Source of the DNA: Alkalimonas mucilaginosa
GTDB lineage: Bacteria; Pseudomonadota; Gammaproteobacteria; Enterobacterales; Alteromonadaceae
Direction of reading: 5' to 3'
Assembly (NCBI RefSeq): GCF_036327005.1
Contig: NZ_JAUGZK010000002.1
Coordinates: forward strand, 124,001 to 188,000
Length of the DNA stretch: 64,000 nt
Shown: in pieces, positions 22,507 through 31,275 of the stretch
How positions within the stretch are numbered: position 1 is the stretch's first letter
Layout of the letters: every line of letters begins with the position of its first letter
Notes under the pieces: generated by a model
The model's input: only the letters and a program-made list of their open reading frames with translations
Told to the model about the DNA's origin: nothing
Databases searched by the model: none
Program-made: the position numbers and the translations under genes

Positions 22507-23445
22507 ATGAAAGTAGCTGTGTTAGGTGCGGCCGGTGGGATTGGCCAGGCGTTGTCGTTGTTATTAAAACTGGATTTACCGGCAGGGACTGAATTGGCCT
22601 TGTACGATTTGGCTCCAGTCACTCCGGGTGTCGCTGTCGATTTAAGCCATATCCCAACCGCTGTTCAGGTAAAAGGCTATGGTAAAGAGGACCTGGCAAC
22701 TGCACTGAAAGGTGCGGACGTGGTGATGATCCCCGCTGGAATGCCACGTAAGCCTGGCATGGACCGCTCCGATCTGTTTAATGTCAACGCCAATGTAGTG
22801 AAAACTCTGGCTGAAGCTATTGTTGAGCAGTGCCCGAAAGCTCTGGTTGGCGTGATCACCAACCCAGTGAATACTACCGTTGCTATTGCTGCTGAAGTAT
22901 TCAAAAAAGCCGGCACTTATGATGCTCGTCGTTTATTTGGTGTCACTACCCTGGATGTGATCCGTGCTGAGACCTTTGTTGCCGAATTGAAGGGTAAAAA
23001 TCCGGCAGAGATCACAGTACCGGTGATTGGCGGCCACAGCGGGACCACTATTCTACCGTTATTGTCACAGGTAGCAGGCGTAAGCTTCAGTGATGACGAA
23101 GTAGCCTCTTTGACACACCGCATTCAGAATGCTGGCACCGAAGTAGTAGAAGCAAAAGCTGGCGGCGGATCTGCGACACTGTCCATGGGCCAGGCGGCTG
23201 CCCGTTTCTGCGTGTCTTTAGTCAAAGGTTTACAGGGTGAAGAAGTGACTGAGTACGCTTATGTTGAAGGCGAAGGTACTCATGCCCGTTTCTTTGCGCA
23301 GCCTTTGGTGCTGGGCAAGAATGGCGTGGAGCGTTTGCTGCCAATCGGTAGCTTGAGTGGCTTTGAGCAAAAAGCCATGGATGATATGTTGCCAACCCTG
23401 CAAGGTGATATCAAGCTGGGCGAAGACTTTGTACAAAACGCTTAA
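22507..23445 (+). CDS. mdh: Malate dehydrogenase (NAD)
   Basis: Mdh oxidises malate to oxaloacetate in the TCA cycle. The 312-residue product has the NAD motif VLGAAGGIGQALSLLLK, the substrate-binding arginines in GMPRKPGMDRSDL, NPVNTTVAIAAEV and the catalytic histidine in VIGGHSGTTILPL. AAGGGG lies nine bases before the ATG. It is transcribed alone, with a TAAAAT -10 candidate near 22435 and a strong terminator behind it. Confidence 0.97.
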   Translation: MKVAVLGAAGGIGQALSLLLKLDLPAGTELALYDLAPVTPGVAVDLSHIPTAVQVKGYGKEDLATALKGADVVMIPAGMPRKPGMDRSDLFNVNANVVKTLAEAIVEQCPKALVGVITNPVNTTVAIAAEVFKKAGTYDARRLFGVTTLDVIRAETFVAELKGKNPAEITVPVIGGHSGTTILPLLSQVAGVSFSDDEVASLTHRIQNAGTEVVEAKAGGGSATLSMGQAAARFCVSLVKGLQGEEVTEYAYVEGEGTHARFFAQPLVLGKNGVERLLPIGSLSGFEQKAMDDMLPTLQGDIKLGEDFVQNA

Positions 23446-23455
23446 GCTGTTTTAA

Positions 23456-23490
23456 GCAAAAAACCGTGCCAGCTTGGCACGGTTTTTTTT
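23456..23490. terminator. Terminator between mdh and the bactofilin gene
   Basis: AAAACCGTGCC (23460-23470) and GGCACGGTTTT (23476-23486) form an 11-bp stem over an AGCTT loop, with A-rich and T-rich flanks on both sides. It can serve both mdh and the convergent bactofilin gene. Confidence 0.88.
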
Positions 23491-23505
23491 GGCGTATAGC
23501 CAGGT

Positions 23506-23943
23506 TTAGCTGGCGGCATTGTCTTGTTTAGAGGCTTGATCAGCCAGCTCTGGCTTGGGCTCACTTTTTTGCAGTTTCACCACTTGATCTTCCGCTGTCG
23601 GCTGACTTTCACCAATAAACTGACCTCCGCGCTCAATGCTAAGCTCATCGCTATGAATACAGCCTTGTGCTTTACCATCGGGTAATATTTCTACGTGATT
23701 GGCATAACACTCACCTTCAAACAAGCCATTGATAATGACCTTGTCGGCAATGATTTCACCTTTCACCCGGCCAGAGCGGCTGATTACCAGGGTTTTTTCG
23801 GTATTGATTTTTCCTTCCATATAACCATCGATATGAATATCGCAGGTTAGTCGGAAACTTCCGTGGAAGGAGCTGCCTTGTGCGATGACAGTAGCAGCTG
23901 ATTGCTTACTTTTGTTTCCAGCATGCTGACTAAAGAATCCCAT
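23506..23943 (-). CDS. Bactofilin (polymer-forming cytoskeletal protein)
   Basis: The 145-residue protein has the bactofilin beta-helix core (TVIAQGSSFHGSFRL, DIHIDGYMEGKINTEKTLVI, GRVKGEIIADKVIINGLFEG) between a short N-terminal tail and a charged C-terminal tail. Bactofilins assemble nucleotide-free filaments and often recruit cell-wall enzymes. The ATG at 23943 has a strong AAAGGAG six bases upstream, so its first 97 bases genuinely lie inside the upstream M23 peptidase gene in another frame. Confidence 0.9.
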   Translation of the reverse strand: MGFFSQHAGNKSKQSAATVIAQGSSFHGSFRLTCDIHIDGYMEGKINTEKTLVISRSGRVKGEIIADKVIINGLFEGECYANHVEILPDGKAQGCIHSDELSIERGGQFIGESQPTAEDQVVKLQKSEPKPELADQASKQDNAAS

Positions 23944-24797
23944 TGAATGCTCCTTTCCTGTGTAAATACATGATCAAAGTTGCTGGTATCCCAATCCATA
24001 AAGGCTTGAGGATTGATGGGCCGCTCAAGAAAGTGCACTTCGTAATGAAGGTGGGGTGCTGTCGAGGCCCCGGTATTTCCTACTGTGGCAATCAACTGAC
24101 CTTTTTCAACAAAGGTACCGGCTGTCACTTTAAACTCGTGTAAATGCGCATAAAGGGTAGCAAAGCCAAAGGCGTGGCGTATTTTTAGCATATTGCCATA
24201 ACCGCCATTGCTGGGACGGACACTTTCAACCACTCCATCCGCCGGGGCATAGATAGGAGTACCCCGGTTGGCGGCTAAATCGACACCCCGGTGATGACGT
24301 TGATTGCCATGGATCGGATGGGTACGATTGCCAAAGCGAGATGAGCGGTAACGAAACTCCAGCGGAGAGCCGCTGGGGATCATTTGCAGCATGGTGCTAC
24401 GAACCGCAGAGTTTATCGTAGCGGTGTCCAGCCGTTGGTCTAAATTCTGACTGCTATCCTGCTCCAGCCCCAGAGCTTGCTCAATTTCTCCAAGCCGGCT
24501 GGTTGCCATATAAATTTCATCGCTGCGAACCGCCAGTTCCTCTTCCAGATTGGCTCTGTGGCTTTCAAGGCTGGTGATGTCTGCCAGCAGTTGCTGGGTA
24601 TGCTGCTCCAGGCTCAGTTGCTGCTGATGGTGTTTATCGACCTGATTCAACAGGTAATTGACAAAGATCGCGGTGGCCAATGTCAGAGCCCCTAACAGCA
24701 TCACAATGATCACAAAATAGCGACGAAGCAATTTACCTATGGTGTATTGGCGCGAGCCATGCACACTGGAAATAGAAATGAGCAGTTGATCTTTCAT
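23847..24797 (-). CDS. M23-family (LytM) peptidoglycan endopeptidase, membrane anchored
   Basis: The 316-residue protein has an N-terminal membrane helix (YFVIIVMLLGALTLATAIFV, about 28-50), a coiled-coil (about 52-115) and a C-terminal LytM domain with HHRGVDLA and HLHYEVHF zinc motifs, implying cleavage of stem-peptide cross-links in the periplasm. It is followed by a bactofilin gene that overlaps its last 97 bases. Peptidase-bactofilin pairs control cell shape in other bacteria, and the same is inferred here. Confidence 0.9.
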   Translation of the reverse strand: MKDQLLISISSVHGSRQYTIGKLLRRYFVIIVMLLGALTLATAIFVNYLLNQVDKHHQQQLSLEQHTQQLLADITSLESHRANLEEELAVRSDEIYMATSRLGEIEQALGLEQDSSQNLDQRLDTATINSAVRSTMLQMIPSGSPLEFRYRSSRFGNRTHPIHGNQRHHRGVDLAANRGTPIYAPADGVVESVRPSNGGYGNMLKIRHAFGFATLYAHLHEFKVTAGTFVEKGQLIATVGNTGASTAPHLHYEVHFLERPINPQAFMDWDTSNFDHVFTQERSIQWDSLVSMLETKVSNQLLLSSHKAAPSTEVSD

Positions 24798-24888
24798 ACG
24801 GCCTGCTGGCTATTTGGGTTAGCGGCGAAAAGAAGTAAAAATAAGGTGAATCGACCAATCTGTCAAGCTTTGTAACGGTTTGAGGCGG

Positions 24889-24916
24889 AAAAGCCACTCA
24901 CAGAGGAGTGGCTTTT
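24889..24916 (-). terminator. Terminator after slyD
   Basis: AAAAGCCACTC (24889-24899) and GAGTGGCTTTT (24906-24916) form an 11-bp stem over a 6-base loop, eight bases after the slyD stop on the minus strand. Confidence 0.8.
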
Positions 24917-24924
24917 GCTGAATT

Positions 24925-25410
24925 TCAATGGCCTGCAGTACCATCGATACCATGGGCATGGCCATGGGCGATTTCATCGGCGGTGGCTTCGCGCACTTGC
25001 AGCACTTCCACATCAAAGGTCAGATCGATGCCAGAAAGAGGATGGTTGCCGTCTACCACGACCTCTTCATCACCTACTTCAACAATAATCACTGAGTGCT
25101 CACGACCGTCCGGGCCTGCGGCACGGAAACGCATGCCGACTTCTACTTCCATGCCTTCAAACATCGAGCTTGGCACCGATTGTACCAGTTGGTCATGACG
25201 TTCACCGTAAGCGTCTGCAGCTTCGATGGTGGCATTAAAGGTATCACCAGCTGTTTTGCCAGCCAGTGCTTTTTCCAGTCCGGGGATTAAGGAGCCGTGG
25301 CCATACAGGAAAATCAGTGGATCACCACCAAAGGATGAGTCCAGCTCCGTGCCTTGCGGATCAGTGACTTTGTAATGCATGGCGACGACTTTGTTTTGCG
25401 AAATAGACAT
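24925..25410 (-). CDS. slyD: FKBP-type peptidyl-prolyl isomerase, SlyD family
   Basis: The 161-residue product starts MSISQNKVVAMHYKVTDPQG and has the FKBP halves flanking an insert-in-flap chaperone domain (ERHDQLVQSVPSSMF, VDGNHPLSGIDLTFDVEVLQ). SlyD acts as a folding helper and in nickel delivery to hydrogenase. The C-terminal metal-binding tail is short (HGHAHGIDGTAGH) compared with the long His/Cys tail of E. coli SlyD, so metal storage is probably weaker. Confidence 0.9.
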   Translation of the reverse strand: MSISQNKVVAMHYKVTDPQGTELDSSFGGDPLIFLYGHGSLIPGLEKALAGKTAGDTFNATIEAADAYGERHDQLVQSVPSSMFEGMEVEVGMRFRAAGPDGREHSVIIVEVGDEEVVVDGNHPLSGIDLTFDVEVLQVREATADEIAHGHAHGIDGTAGH

Positions 25411-25421
25411 GAAGACCTCAA

Positions 25422-26402
25422 TTATTGAAGGGTGTATGGCAACGGTTGCAACTCAAGCAAGGTATCAGGCTCTGCAGCCAACCGTAAGCGAGTGTTCGCT
25501 GTTGTATCATTGGGTAGTACCGCCAGCAACCAAAGTTGTTGATTGATATTGACGGCATTGATGACCTGGCCAGCCCGGCGCCAGTTGGTTTCTAATTGCA
25601 TCTCTATCTCACTGCCAGCGACTGGTGTGCCGTTGGCAGGGGCCGATAGAATATATGTAGCACGCTTATTTTTACCCAGATATTTCATTCGTGCGACCAT
25701 TTCCTGGCCAAGGTAGCAGCCTTTGTCGAAACTGATGGCATCCTGAGCTTGTAAGTTTAGCATTTGTGGGACGTACTGGCCGATACTTTCCTGCTCCAAA
25801 TAGCTTAAACCATGTTGAATATGAGCCAGTAACCAACGAGTTGGCGCACTCAAAGGCAAGGCGCTGTCTGACAGCCATTGATGGGCCTGGCTGTGATCGC
25901 ATAGCAGCAGGTAATGATCTTCAGCCAATGCCAGTAAGTGGCAGCCTGCTTGTTGCTGACGCAAACCAGGTTGTAAAGCGGGAAAACCCAGTTGTTGCAG
26001 CAGTTCTGTAACTGCTGTCTGGTTGCCAGTGATACCAAAGACAGCCCACTCCTGTTGGCCAGGTTCGAAACTGACTTTAGAAAAAACGCCAAACTTTTGC
26101 CATTGCGCCAGGGAAGTCACCAGTTCATCACGATAAGCAACGACCAGTAAGTCATTGCTGCTTTGCTGCAGCAGATGAAAAATGGACCACATTTTACCCT
26201 TGGCATCACAGTGCGCGCCACGCAAAAAATTGCCATCGGTTAAACGGCGTAGATCGCAAGTGGTCTGACTTTGCAGATACTTTTCTGCATCGGGGCCATG
26301 GATGCGCAGCACATCAAAGCCGGGTAAAGGGCTCATGCAGACAGGGCCTGTCTGATTGGATAAATGAGCTAATTGTTCAGCCTGGATCCAGCTTGATTGC
26401 AT
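25422..26402 (-). CDS. ygfZ: Folate-binding Fe-S/tRNA-modification protein YgfZ
   Basis: YgfZ is a tetrahydrofolate-dependent protein related to GcvT that helps maintain certain iron-sulfur enzymes, including MiaB. The 326-residue product carries the diagnostic DKGCYLGQEMVARMKYLG motif with its conserved cysteine, and an N-terminal GPDAEKYLQSQTTCDLRRL. It is divergent from sdhE, a common gammaproteobacterial arrangement, and lies 11 bases upstream of slyD on the same strand. Confidence 0.93.
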   Translation of the reverse strand: MQSSWIQAEQLAHLSNQTGPVCMSPLPGFDVLRIHGPDAEKYLQSQTTCDLRRLTDGNFLRGAHCDAKGKMWSIFHLLQQSSNDLLVVAYRDELVTSLAQWQKFGVFSKVSFEPGQQEWAVFGITGNQTAVTELLQQLGFPALQPGLRQQQAGCHLLALAEDHYLLLCDHSQAHQWLSDSALPLSAPTRWLLAHIQHGLSYLEQESIGQYVPQMLNLQAQDAISFDKGCYLGQEMVARMKYLGKNKRATYILSAPANGTPVAGSEIEMQLETNWRRAGQVINAVNINQQLWLLAVLPNDTTANTRLRLAAEPDTLLELQPLPYTLQ

Positions 26403-26534
26403 AACCTGACGTTTCTTTTATAAAATTACATAACACAGATCATTGGGCAAATCTGCGCAAAGCTCAACCCCGAAGGCGATAAATTTTCTTGGTGACTTAC
26501 TGTGACGAGTCATATCGGTCTTGTTGTTTTTAGG

Positions 26535-26540
26535 TATAAT
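26535..26540 (+). promoter_or_regulatory. -10 element of the sdhE-ygfX promoter
   Basis: A perfect TATAAT lies 33 bases before the sdhE start. No good -35 at 16-18 bases spacing is visible. Confidence 0.5.
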
Positions 26541-26573
26541 CCAGCTTAAAGCGTTCGGATGAGGATTGTGTGA

Positions 26574-26825
26574 ATGTCGGACTTAATGATCAAACCACGT
26601 TTACGTTGGGCTTGCCGGCGTGGCATGTTGGAGCTGGATGTGTTGCTCGCGCCCTTCGTCGAGGAGGGCTACGATGCGCTTAGCTTGGCGGATAAACAGA
26701 CCTTTGAGCGATTACTGGCTTGTGATGACCCGGATCTCTTTGCCTGGTTTATGGGGCATGCCAAGAGTGAGGATGCTGACTTGCAACGTTTGGTTGGCGT
26801 GATTCTGGACCGTGTACGCGTCTAG
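26574..26825 (+). CDS. sdhE: FAD assembly factor SdhE (YgfY/CptB)
   Basis: The 83-residue protein has the SdhE signature RGMLELDVLL with the RGxxE motif, then DPDLFAWFMGH. SdhE promotes covalent attachment of FAD to succinate dehydrogenase and fumarate reductase. The start is ATG 26574 with GAGGA nine bases upstream. Its end overlaps ygfX by 14 bases, the usual coupling. Confidence 0.92.
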   Translation: MSDLMIKPRLRWACRRGMLELDVLLAPFVEEGYDALSLADKQTFERLLACDDPDLFAWFMGHAKSEDADLQRLVGVILDRVRV

Positions 26826-27255
26826 TTTAAGCCTGACGCCATCGCGTTGGCGCCGTGGTGCCAGGCTTGGCCTGCTCGGCTTTGCTCTATTACTCAGCAT
26901 ACAACTGCCATTGGCTGGTCACTGGTTGTTGCTTTTTTTGTGCACGCTATTTGCTTTTGCCTGGTGCTGGTGGCAAAGCTGGCACCGGCCTGAGCCGTCT
27001 GTCACTTTGATACTGGGGGAAGCTGGAGAAGTACGCTGGCTGCCAGCTTGCCGGCCGGCTGGGGTTTTGACTGCTCACAGTCTACTGTCGCCCTGGGCCA
27101 TTCTGTTGTGCTGGCAAAGTGCACCCGATAAGGCCAGCCCTCAAGGCCGTACTCACAGGTGCTGGGTACTGGCAGATCAGTGCAGCGATGCTGATTTCCG
27201 TGCCATCGCCAGAGTCATCCGGCAGTGCCGCTGGCTGCAGGCCAGCGTGAATTAA
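26812..27255 (+). CDS. ygfX: YgfX (CptA) family inner-membrane protein
   Basis: The 147-residue protein has an N-terminal SLSLTPSRWR and a two-helix hairpin (LGLLGFALLLSIQLPLAG, LLLFLCTLFAFAWCWW), then a cytosolic domain, as in YgfX. In E. coli it is reported to affect cell division as the toxin-like partner of sdhE. The start is a GTG inside the sdhE end. The last four bases overlap the convergent nadB end. Confidence 0.82.
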   Translation: MYASSLSLTPSRWRRGARLGLLGFALLLSIQLPLAGHWLLLFLCTLFAFAWCWWQSWHRPEPSVTLILGEAGEVRWLPACRPAGVLTAHSLLSPWAILLCWQSAPDKASPQGRTHRCWVLADQCSDADFRAIARVIRQCRWLQASVN

Positions 27256-28853
27256 GATGGCCTCGGGGTTAAGATGGTCGGGCTGCTTTTGGCATCATCC
27301 AGGGTGTGTGGATAATCCAGGTTATAATGCAGCCCACGGCTTTCTTTGCGTTGCAGGGCACTGCGGATAATAAGTTCTGCCACTACCACCAGATTGCGCA
27401 GCTCAAGTAAATTGTTGCTGACCTTAAAATGACTGTAGTACTCCTGAATTTCCTGTTTTAGTAATTCTGCCCGGTGCAAAGCACGTTCCAGCCGTTTGTC
27501 GGTGCGGACTATGCCTACATAATCCCACATAAAGAGTCTGAGTTCATGCCAGTTGTGGGTAATTACTACTTCCTCGTCGGAGTCGCTGACGCGGCTTTCA
27601 TCCCATTGCGGCAGGTTTTCGGGTAAAGCAGTGGCCGGGAGCTCTTGCAAGATATGACGCGCAGCCGCCTGAGCAAATACCACGCACTCCAATAGGGAGT
27701 TACTGGCCATGCGGTTGGCACCATGCAGGCCAGTGTAGGCAACCTCCCCGATGGCGTAGAGGTTGGCAATATCGGTCTGGCTGTTCAGGTTCACCATGAC
27801 GCCGCCGCAGGTGTAATGCGCTGCTGGTACAACCGGGATGGGCTCTTTGGTGATATCCAGTCCTACACTTAAACACTTGGCATAAATGGTGGGGAAGTGC
27901 TCCAGAATGAAATCGGCTGGTTGATGGCTGATATCAAGGTAAACACAGTTGGCGCCCAGCCGCTTCATCTCATAATCAATGGCGCGGGCGACAACATCCC
28001 GTGGTGCTAATTCTGCGCGAGGGTCAAAGTCTGGCATAAAGCGGCTGCCATCCGGTCGTTTCAGGTAAGCGCCCTCACCACGCATGGCTTCAGTAATTAA
28101 AAAGTTGGGCGCATCCGGGTGGTACAAGCTGGTTGGGTGAAATTGATTAAATTCCATATTGGCTACCCGGCAGCCCGCCCGCCAGGCCATGGCAATCCCG
28201 TCGCCACTGGCTACATCCGGGTTGCTGGTATACAGGTACACTTTACTGGCACCACCTGTCGCCAGAGCAACAAAACGAGCGGGCACAACCTCTACCTGAC
28301 GAACCTGTTGACTCCAGATATAGGCACCCAGACAGCGACTTTTATCGTCATTGGTAATCAGATCGATGGCATGATAATGCTCCAGCAGCCGGATATTCGG
28401 ATGTTGACGCACTTGATCAACTAGCGTGATTTGTACCGCTTTGCCAGTGGCATCGGCAGCATGCAAAATACGGCGATGGCTATGGCCCCCCTCACGGGTT
28501 AAGTGGTACTTTAGCTTGCCATCATCATCCTGGTATTGGTCAAAAGGTACGCCTTGCTGGATCAGCCATTGCATGGCTTCTTTGGCATGTTCGGCGGTAA
28601 ATTGCACTGCATTTTTATCACAAAGGCCGGCGCCAGCAACTAAGGTATCGCTGACGTGACTGGCGATGCTGTCATTTTCATCAAACACGGCGGCTATACC
28701 ACCCTGGGCGTACAAGGTAGATCCTTCACGCAAGGCGCCTTTGCTAAGGACCAACACTTTCGCATGATCAGCCAATTGCAAAGCCAGCGATAGCCCCGCA
28801 GCACCACTGCCAATAATAAGTACATCACATGGGTATTCTTTTTGCTCTGTCAT
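27252..28853 (-). CDS. nadB: L-aspartate oxidase
   Basis: NadB oxidises L-aspartate to iminoaspartate, the first step of de novo NAD synthesis that ends at NadC (1127-2017). The product from ATG 28853 is 533 residues, close to the usual 540, and starts with the FAD motif CDVLIIGSGAAGLSLALQL. It continues with STLYAQGGIAAVFDENDS, THREGGHSHRRILHAAD-like blocks and CGGVMVNLNSQTDI. A longer form from ATG 28889 adds 12 residues and has no better ribosome-binding site. It is divergent from rpoE, as in E. coli. Confidence 0.95.
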   Translation of the reverse strand: MTEQKEYPCDVLIIGSGAAGLSLALQLADHAKVLVLSKGALREGSTLYAQGGIAAVFDENDSIASHVSDTLVAGAGLCDKNAVQFTAEHAKEAMQWLIQQGVPFDQYQDDDGKLKYHLTREGGHSHRRILHAADATGKAVQITLVDQVRQHPNIRLLEHYHAIDLITNDDKSRCLGAYIWSQQVRQVEVVPARFVALATGGASKVYLYTSNPDVASGDGIAMAWRAGCRVANMEFNQFHPTSLYHPDAPNFLITEAMRGEGAYLKRPDGSRFMPDFDPRAELAPRDVVARAIDYEMKRLGANCVYLDISHQPADFILEHFPTIYAKCLSVGLDITKEPIPVVPAAHYTCGGVMVNLNSQTDIANLYAIGEVAYTGLHGANRMASNSLLECVVFAQAAARHILQELPATALPENLPQWDESRVSDSDEEVVITHNWHELRLFMWDYVGIVRTDKRLERALHRAELLKQEIQEYYSHFKVSNNLLELRNLVVVAELIIRSALQRKESRGLHYNLDYPHTLDDAKSSPTILTPRPS

Positions 28854-28936
28854 AAGATACACTGCTGCCGGAATTGGACTCGCGTTCATGATAGCGATGA
28901 CATAAGCTTATTGTAACTTTTTTCCTGCAAGGGGCA

Positions 28937-28964
28937 GAACTATTTATGACACCTTTTGTCCTAA
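28937..28964 (+). promoter_or_regulatory. Candidate sigma-E promoter of rpoE
   Basis: GAACTA (28937-28942) and TCCTAA (28959-28964) resemble the sigma-E -35 (GGAACTT) and -10 (TCNAA) elements at nearly correct spacing, about 70 bases before rpoE. Autoregulation of rpoE is usual. Both hexamers are imperfect. Confidence 0.35.
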
Positions 28965-29034
28965 CCAGTACGCCAGACGAGCGCCAGTTACAAAAAACGA
29001 TAGTAGTAGAATGGGTTACAGGGGATAAGCTCGG

Positions 29035-29610
29035 ATGAGCGAGCAAGAATTGGATTGGCAGATTGTCCAGCGTGTGCAGCAGGGAGACCAGGCTGCCTTT
29101 AATTTACTGGTAAAAAAATATCAGCATCGAATAACGAACTTAATCTCACGCTATGTCTCTAACCATGGAGATGTGGCTGATGTAGCGCAGGAAGCTTTTA
29201 TAAAAGCTTACCGGGCTTTACCAGGTTTTCGTGGTGACAGTGCTTTTTACACCTGGCTTTATCGGATTGCCGTGAACAGTGCTAAGAATTACCTGGTGGC
29301 ATCGTCGCGCAAACCACCTGCCAGCGATGTTGACGCAGAAGATGCGGAGTACTTTGATGGCAGTGATGCGTTAAAAGAGCAGGATTCACCGGAAAAGCTA
29401 TTGCTTTCCGACGAAATACGGCAGGTGGTATTTGACACCATTGAAAGCTTGCCGGATGAGTTGCGAACCGCCATTACCTTGCGTGAGCTGGATGGCCTGA
29501 GTTACGAAGAGATTGCCGATGTGATGGGGTGTCCCATTGGTACAGTACGCAGCCGGATTTTCCGTGCTCGTGAAGCCATAGACTTACAGCTTAAACCTTT
29601 GCTAAGCTAA
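29035..29610 (+). CDS. rpoE: RNA polymerase sigma-E factor
   Basis: RpoE directs the envelope stress response. The 191-residue protein is near-canonical: region 2 (FNLLVKKYQHRITNLISRYV, DVAQEAFIKAYRALPGFRGD, SAFYTWLYRIAVNSAKNYLV) and region 4 (LPDELRTAITLRELDGLSYE, GTVRSRIFRAREAI). It is followed by rseA, rseB and rseC in the classical order, so activity should be controlled by RseA anchoring. Confidence 0.98.
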   Translation: MSEQELDWQIVQRVQQGDQAAFNLLVKKYQHRITNLISRYVSNHGDVADVAQEAFIKAYRALPGFRGDSAFYTWLYRIAVNSAKNYLVASSRKPPASDVDAEDAEYFDGSDALKEQDSPEKLLLSDEIRQVVFDTIESLPDELRTAITLRELDGLSYEEIADVMGCPIGTVRSRIFRAREAIDLQLKPLLS

Positions 29611-29635
29611 GCATGAGTGAATGACAGGAATGACT

Positions 29636-30331
29636 ATGTCGTCAAAACAACAGCACTGGCAGTCTGCCGAGCAAATGCAGCCGTTCAATCCGGCTGAGTC
29701 GCATGCAAACTTTCCGACGGACTGGCTATCGGCTGCTATTGATCAGCAAAAGCTGACCGAGCAGCAGCTAACGGAGCTATTACGCGATGAGGAGTTGCAG
29801 CAACAGTTTGAGCGCTATCAACTGATTGGTGCTGCTATCAGGCAAGAGCTTCCTCAACAAATCCATACGGACTTTTCCGCCCAGTTTGCTGCCAGGTTGC
29901 AGCAAGAACCGGTACATCAACTGCAACCGCATGGCTCTATTCTGCAACGGCTCGGCCGGCGATTCCAGGCTGCCGCCAATGCTGAGTGGTTCAAGCCGAC
30001 AGCGCAAACCGCAATTGCTGCCAGCGTGGCTTTGATGGCGGTGGTAGGTGTGCAGCATTATCAGTTGCCACAGGAGCAGGAGTTCATGACGCCATTGCCC
30101 GTGTTGCATACTCAGCCCGTCGCGGGCTTTGCTACCCCTGTTAGTCTAAGCCAAACCACGGTGGATGCCCGTTTGGAACAACATGCACATCAAGCCATGT
30201 TGGAGCAGCAGCGTCGTTTGCAAGAGCTGCTTAATGCCCACCATCAGCAAGTTCGAATCCTGGAGCACTCAGCGCTGTTATCTGAGCAGCAAGCGCCGGT
30301 TGTGGAACCGGAGTCTGACGGACAATACTGA
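29636..30331 (+). CDS. rseA: Anti-sigma-E factor RseA
   Basis: RseA is a single-pass membrane protein that holds RpoE at the membrane until cleaved by DegS and RseP. The 231-residue product has a cytosolic anti-sigma domain (LSAAIDQQKLTEQQLTELL, FERYQLIGAAIRQELP), a membrane helix at about 124-140 and a Gln-rich periplasmic domain. It has about 25 residues before the domain that typical RseA lacks. ATG 29636 is preferred because ACAGGA precedes it by six bases; an ATG at 29621 is possible. It abuts rseB. Confidence 0.88.
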   Translation: MSSKQQHWQSAEQMQPFNPAESHANFPTDWLSAAIDQQKLTEQQLTELLRDEELQQQFERYQLIGAAIRQELPQQIHTDFSAQFAARLQQEPVHQLQPHGSILQRLGRRFQAAANAEWFKPTAQTAIAASVALMAVVGVQHYQLPQEQEFMTPLPVLHTQPVAGFATPVSLSQTTVDARLEQHAHQAMLEQQRRLQELLNAHHQQVRILEHSALLSEQQAPVVEPESDGQY

Positions 30332-31275
30332 TGCGATGGTTTTTGTTGCTAATGCTGACTGCCAGCGCGATTTCTTCCGGAAGCGTCCTGGCAGAGTCAA
30401 AAGGGTGGCAGTTGTTTGAACGCAGCCAACAGGCTGTTCAGACCAGGAATTTTGATGCTTCTTACGTGGTATTCAAGGGGGAGCAAATCACCAGCTTCCG
30501 TTGGATGCATGGTCTGTCTGAACAGCAATCCCTTGAGCAGCTGGTGCCATTGGATGTGGACGGTATCGATATCTTGCGTAAAGGGAAGGTGGTTTACTAC
30601 TTAACGCCTGAAAAACCAGCCCTTATTACGTTAAGCTCTTACATTAAAGAATTACCTTCACTGTTGTATCAATCGGTCGAGGACCTGCAACAGCTGTATG
30701 ATCCCGTATCCGGCAGTGTCAGCCAAATGGGAGGTCGATCTGCTCAGTTGCTTCGGTTAACTGCCTACCACCCCGGCCGTTTAAGTTACTGGCTATGGCT
30801 GGATGTAGAGACGGGGTTTCCACTGCGGATTGATACGGTAGCTGAACGGCACCAGGTGCTGGAGCGTTGGCAAGTTACCCATTTGCAGTTAAGTCCTCAA
30901 CTTCCTGAGGCTCTGAATGCTTTACTGGAATTGTCTTTGCCAATACCGGATAGGTCACAATTGCAAGTGACAGACAGCAAAGCGGATACCAGTGACATTA
31001 CATTGGCTTGGTTGCCATCTGGCTTTAAACTGGCTGAAGATACTCCTGGTTTGCCTCGCCTGGGGATGCCTCTACTGCAATACTGGCTACTTAGTGACGG
31101 CTTGCATCAGGTCTCTGTGTTTGTACAGCAACCTAATCAACAACCACCGCAAGCTTACCGTGATGGTGCCACTACCATCTATGTGCAATCAGCTGAACAT
31201 TTTGATGTCACCGTTATTGGGCCTGTCACTCTGGATATTGCGCGTCAGATAGCTGATGCGGTCCGTTATGATTGA
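30331..31275 (+). CDS. rseB: Periplasmic sigma-E regulator RseB
   Basis: RseB binds the periplasmic part of RseA, protects it from DegS and senses mislocalised lipopolysaccharide. The 314-residue product has a signal peptide (MRWFLLLMLTASAISSGSVL, cleavage after LAE or near it), the lipoprotein-carrier-like fold (FDASYVVFKGEQITSFRW, DPVSGSVSQMGGRSAQLLRL) and a smaller C-terminal domain. Its ATG shares one base with the rseA stop, and it overlaps rseC by 8 bases. Confidence 0.93.
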   Translation: MRWFLLLMLTASAISSGSVLAESKGWQLFERSQQAVQTRNFDASYVVFKGEQITSFRWMHGLSEQQSLEQLVPLDVDGIDILRKGKVVYYLTPEKPALITLSSYIKELPSLLYQSVEDLQQLYDPVSGSVSQMGGRSAQLLRLTAYHPGRLSYWLWLDVETGFPLRIDTVAERHQVLERWQVTHLQLSPQLPEALNALLELSLPIPDRSQLQVTDSKADTSDITLAWLPSGFKLAEDTPGLPRLGMPLLQYWLLSDGLHQVSVFVQQPNQQPPQAYRDGATTIYVQSAEHFDVTVIGPVTLDIARQIADAVRYD

